Positions 35,939-37,779 of a stretch of 37,779 nt of DNA are shown one piece after another. The stretch's first letter is position 1. Every line of letters starts with the position of its first letter. Origin of the DNA: Planctomycetota bacterium. GTDB lineage: Bacteria; Planctomycetota; UBA1135; GCA-002686595. The stretch covers positions 1 to 37,779 of the forward strand of contig JAJDEW010000140.1 of the NCBI GenBank assembly GCA_029259595.1. Direction: 5' to 3'. The notes below the pieces were generated by a model. The model saw nothing but the letters and a program-made list of their open reading frames with translations. It did not search any database and had not been told where the DNA came from. Made by a program: the position numbers and the translations under genes.

Positions 35939-37339
35939 TCAGAACCGGAAGTAGATGAAGGGTTGCGGATCGGTCGCCACGAAGGCCAGCGCGACGGCCA
36001 CCAGGAGGCCGTAGCCGGCACCGAAGCCCCAGGCGGGCAAGCGCTCCCAGGCCGGCGCAAAGACCCGGCGCCGGGCCAGGACGTGTCCGACGAGCAGCAG
36101 CGGCAGGACCCACAGGAGCGCGCGCGCGTGCACCGCGTCGCCGGCCGCATCCCAGAGCACGAAGGCGCGCGTCAGCGTGAGGGCGTCCTCGAAGCTCTGC
36201 GCGCGAAAGAAGATCCAGCACAAACAGACGAACAGGAACGTCAGCAGGGGACCGGCCGCGGAGACCGCGCGACCGAGCATGCCGCGAGCGATCGAGCTCG
36301 ACCTCCAGAGCCGGTGAACGATCAGCGCCAGACCGTGCAGGCCACCCCAGACGACGAAGGTCCAGGCCGCCCCGTGCCAGAGCCCGCCCAGGAGCATCGT
36401 GACGAGCAGGTTGCGGTAGCGCGCGAAGGCCGTCCCGCGGCTGCCGCCGAGCGGGATGTAGAGGTAGTCGCGCAACCAGCTCGAGAGGCTGATGTGCCAG
36501 CGCCGCCAGAAATCGGTGATGTCGCCCGCGAAGTAGGGGAAGTAGAAGTTGAGCCGCAGTCGATAGCCGAGCAGCGCCGCGCAGGCGATGGCCATGTCGG
36601 AGTAGCCCGAGAAGTCGCAGTAGATCTGCGTCGCATAGGCCAGCGTCGCGAGCCAGACCGACAGGGCATCGAAGCGCTCGGGGGCCGCGTAAACCGCGTC
36701 GACGAGGGGCGCCAGGTTGTCCGAAATGCAGGCCTTCTTGACGAACCCGAAGAACAACAGCGTGAGGGCCGCCCGCACCTCGACGCGCGCGAAGAAGCGT
36801 GGCACGGAGAGCTGCGGCAAGAAGTCCGCCGCACGCACGATCGGCCCCGCGACCAGCTGCGGAAAGAAGGCCACGAACAGCGCCAGGTCCAGGAGCTTGC
36901 GCGTGGGCGCGAGCCGGCCCGCGTACACGTCGAGCGAGTACGAAAGCGTCTGGAACGTGTAGAAGCTGATCCCGACCGGCAAGACGATCGCAAGCGTCGG
37001 CAGGTGCAGCTCGAAGCCCCCCCAGCGCAGGACCTCGGCCACCGACTCGACGAAAAAGCCCAGGTACTTGAAGACGGCCAGGAGCCCCAGGTTGAACCCG
37101 ACCGACACCGTCACCCAGAACCGGCGCCGCGCTCCGGGCCGCACCAACCGCAGGCCGACCACGTAGTCGACGACCGTGGAGGCCAGGATCAGCCCGAGCA
37201 GCTTCCACCCGCAGAAGGCGTAGAAGGCGTAGCTCGCCGCCAGCAACCAGAGCTTGCGCGCCCCGTGGCTGCGAAGCAGCCAATGCACCCCGAAGACGAG
37301 CAGGAAGAAGGGCAGGAAGCGGAGCTCGGTGAACAGCAT
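35939..37339 (-). CDS. MBOAT-family O-acyltransferase (AlgI-like)
   Basis: The 466-residue polytopic protein moves acyl groups across the membrane for O-acetylation of an exported polysaccharide. Family signatures are QIYCDFSGYSDMAIACAALLG, NFYFPYFAGDITDFWRRWHI, SLSSWLRDYLYIPLGGSRG and LLGGLWHGAAWTFVVWGGLH, which contains the conserved active-site histidine. About a dozen hydrophobic segments cover the chain, and the end PFIYFRF is typical of the family. The ATG 37339 begins MLFTELRFLPFFLLVF, a common MBOAT opening. It is followed after 3 bases by the SGNH-like partner. Confidence 0.93.
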   Translation of the reverse strand: MLFTELRFLPFFLLVFGVHWLLRSHGARKLWLLAASYAFYAFCGWKLLGLILASTVVDYVVGLRLVRPGARRRFWVTVSVGFNLGLLAVFKYLGFFVESVAEVLRWGGFELHLPTLAIVLPVGISFYTFQTLSYSLDVYAGRLAPTRKLLDLALFVAFFPQLVAGPIVRAADFLPQLSVPRFFARVEVRAALTLLFFGFVKKACISDNLAPLVDAVYAAPERFDALSVWLATLAYATQIYCDFSGYSDMAIACAALLGYRLRLNFYFPYFAGDITDFWRRWHISLSSWLRDYLYIPLGGSRGTAFARYRNLLVTMLLGGLWHGAAWTFVVWGGLHGLALIVHRLWRSSSIARGMLGRAVSAAGPLLTFLFVCLCWIFFRAQSFEDALTLTRAFVLWDAAGDAVHARALLWVLPLLLVGHVLARRRVFAPAWERLPAWGFGAGYGLLVAVALAFVATDPQPFIYFRF

Positions 37340-37495
37340 GCGCCGCCCTCAGCCCCGCGTGGCACACGGCGTCGCGTGCCCACGAACATCCGTCCCTCGT
37401 CCCCGCCCCATGGCCCGGAACGATAGCGCAAGCCCTGCGACACGGGTACGGCCAATCGCGGCCCTCACGCCCTTCCGCCGCCGCCCCGACTCGCG

Positions 37496-37501
37496 TATCC
37501 T
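37496..37501 (+). promoter_or_regulatory. Candidate -10 box of ssrA
   Basis: TATCCT lies 13 bases before the mature 5' end of the tmRNA. No convincing -35 box is seen at 16-18 bases upstream, so the call rests on the hexamer and position only. Confidence 0.35.
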
Positions 37502-37514
37502 CCCACGCTCTCGA

Positions 37515-37779
37515 GGGGGCGCACTGGGTTCGACCGGTCGTGTTCTTCTCCGAGCTGCGTGTCGGGGTTCTCGACTTCCCCGTCAATCCGGTCGGGAAAG
37601 GCATCACATGCCAACAACTATGCTATCGCTGCCTAATTAAATAGACAGCCGTTCTCCAGGGGCACGCCCGCGGCCTCCGGCGAACGCCATCAGCGGGCTG
37701 GCCGCTTCGCTCCGCGCTTCGGCGAAGCGGCAAGACAAAGCTAGCGCTGGCCGAACGGGAGCCCGTCCGTGGGCGCCCC
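37515..37779 (+). ncRNA. ssrA: tmRNA (SsrA), 3' part beyond the window
   Basis: GGGGGCGCACTGGGTTCGAC is the conserved 5' acceptor and D-like region. GAGCTGCGTGTCGGGG matches the conserved segment before pseudoknot 1. PK1 can be drawn: CGGGG (37563-37567) with CCCCG (37578-37582), and TCTCGAC (37569-37575) with GTCGGGA (37591-37597). Twelve bases later a GCC at 37610 fits the resume codon, giving the tag ANNYAIAA and TAA at 37634-37636. Downstream there is a 9-pair stem GCCGCTTCG/CGAAGCGGC (37701-37731). Usual tmRNAs are about 350-400 bases; only 265 are present, so the T arm, acceptor 3' side and the G-U alanine identity pair are outside. The GCGCCCC at the window edge resembles the acceptor partner but lacks a T arm before it. 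Confidence 0.9.
37610..37636 (+). other. tmRNA proteolysis-tag reading frame
   Basis: Codons GCC AAC AAC TAT GCT ATC GCT GCC TAA encode ANNYAIAA. The 12-base distance from PK1 agrees with the resume site in E. coli. An earlier in-frame GCA (37601) would give ASHANNYAIAA, but it is too close to the pseudoknot. E. coli ends YALAA; here the leucine is isoleucine. Confidence 0.75.

Noticed and set aside
34889..37426. An 845-codon plus-strand frame
   Set aside because: It is the shadow of the MBOAT and SGNH-like genes, hydrophilic and repetitive, with no recognisable domain.

Overview
The window is a GC-rich, gene-dense bacterial chromosome segment. I think it comes from a member of the Planctomycetota or a close relative in the PVC group, but that is inference. 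The supporting signs are a 722-residue GreA fusion of the size and layout known from Chlamydia, several sulfatase-type lipoproteins, a Gfo/Idh/MocA dehydrogenase, many secreted proteins of unknown role, and few Shine-Dalgarno sites. No phage, CRISPR or transposase gene is visible. The only mobile-element-like sequence is a 165-bp palindrome after ahcY.

Layout. Positions 1-5061 (all minus strand) hold a membrane glycosyltransferase-like gene cut by the left edge, gluQ, a Gfo/Idh/MocA oxidoreductase and an exported methyltransferase-fold protein. Next come a strong hairpin and the palindrome, then ahcY translationally coupled to an ArsR-methyltransferase fusion regulator (5422-7871, minus). A natural fusion of the TIGR03546 and TIGR03545 families lies at 8219-10126 (plus). 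A secreted beta-helix protein, the long GreA and an RlmI-type rRNA methyltransferase fill 10145-15372 (minus). A secreted amidohydrolase relative that has lost nearly all its metal ligands, a tRNA-dihydrouridine synthase, a YhiN/HI0933-type flavoprotein and a membrane-anchored repeat protein follow on the plus strand to 21888. Then come an orphan secreted protein and pcnB (minus), tRNA-Trp with rsmG and a 32-residue membrane peptide (plus), and tRNA-Leu (minus).

From 26319 to 32814 three paralogous lipoproteins of the alkaline phosphatase/sulfatase superfamily stand in tandem. They are joined by 4-base stop/start overlaps, and each carries a similar uncharacterised N-terminal domain and a threonine where sulfatases have cysteine. 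smpB and a classical cysteine-type sulfatase follow. An MBOAT O-acyltransferase with an SGNH-like partner runs back on the minus strand. The window ends inside ssrA (tmRNA), whose PK1 pseudoknot and proteolysis tag can be read.

Two themes recur. One is RNA maturation and quality control: gluQ, dus, rlmI, rsmG, pcnB, greA, smpB, ssrA and two tRNAs. The other is the cell surface: the glycosyltransferase, MBOAT/SGNH pair, sulfatase-like lipoproteins, beta-helix protein and AsmA-like fusion. The methyl cycle is represented by ahcY and its probable regulator. Several genes have a -10-like hexamer only 6-12 bases before the start codon, which suggests leaderless or nearly leaderless mRNAs.
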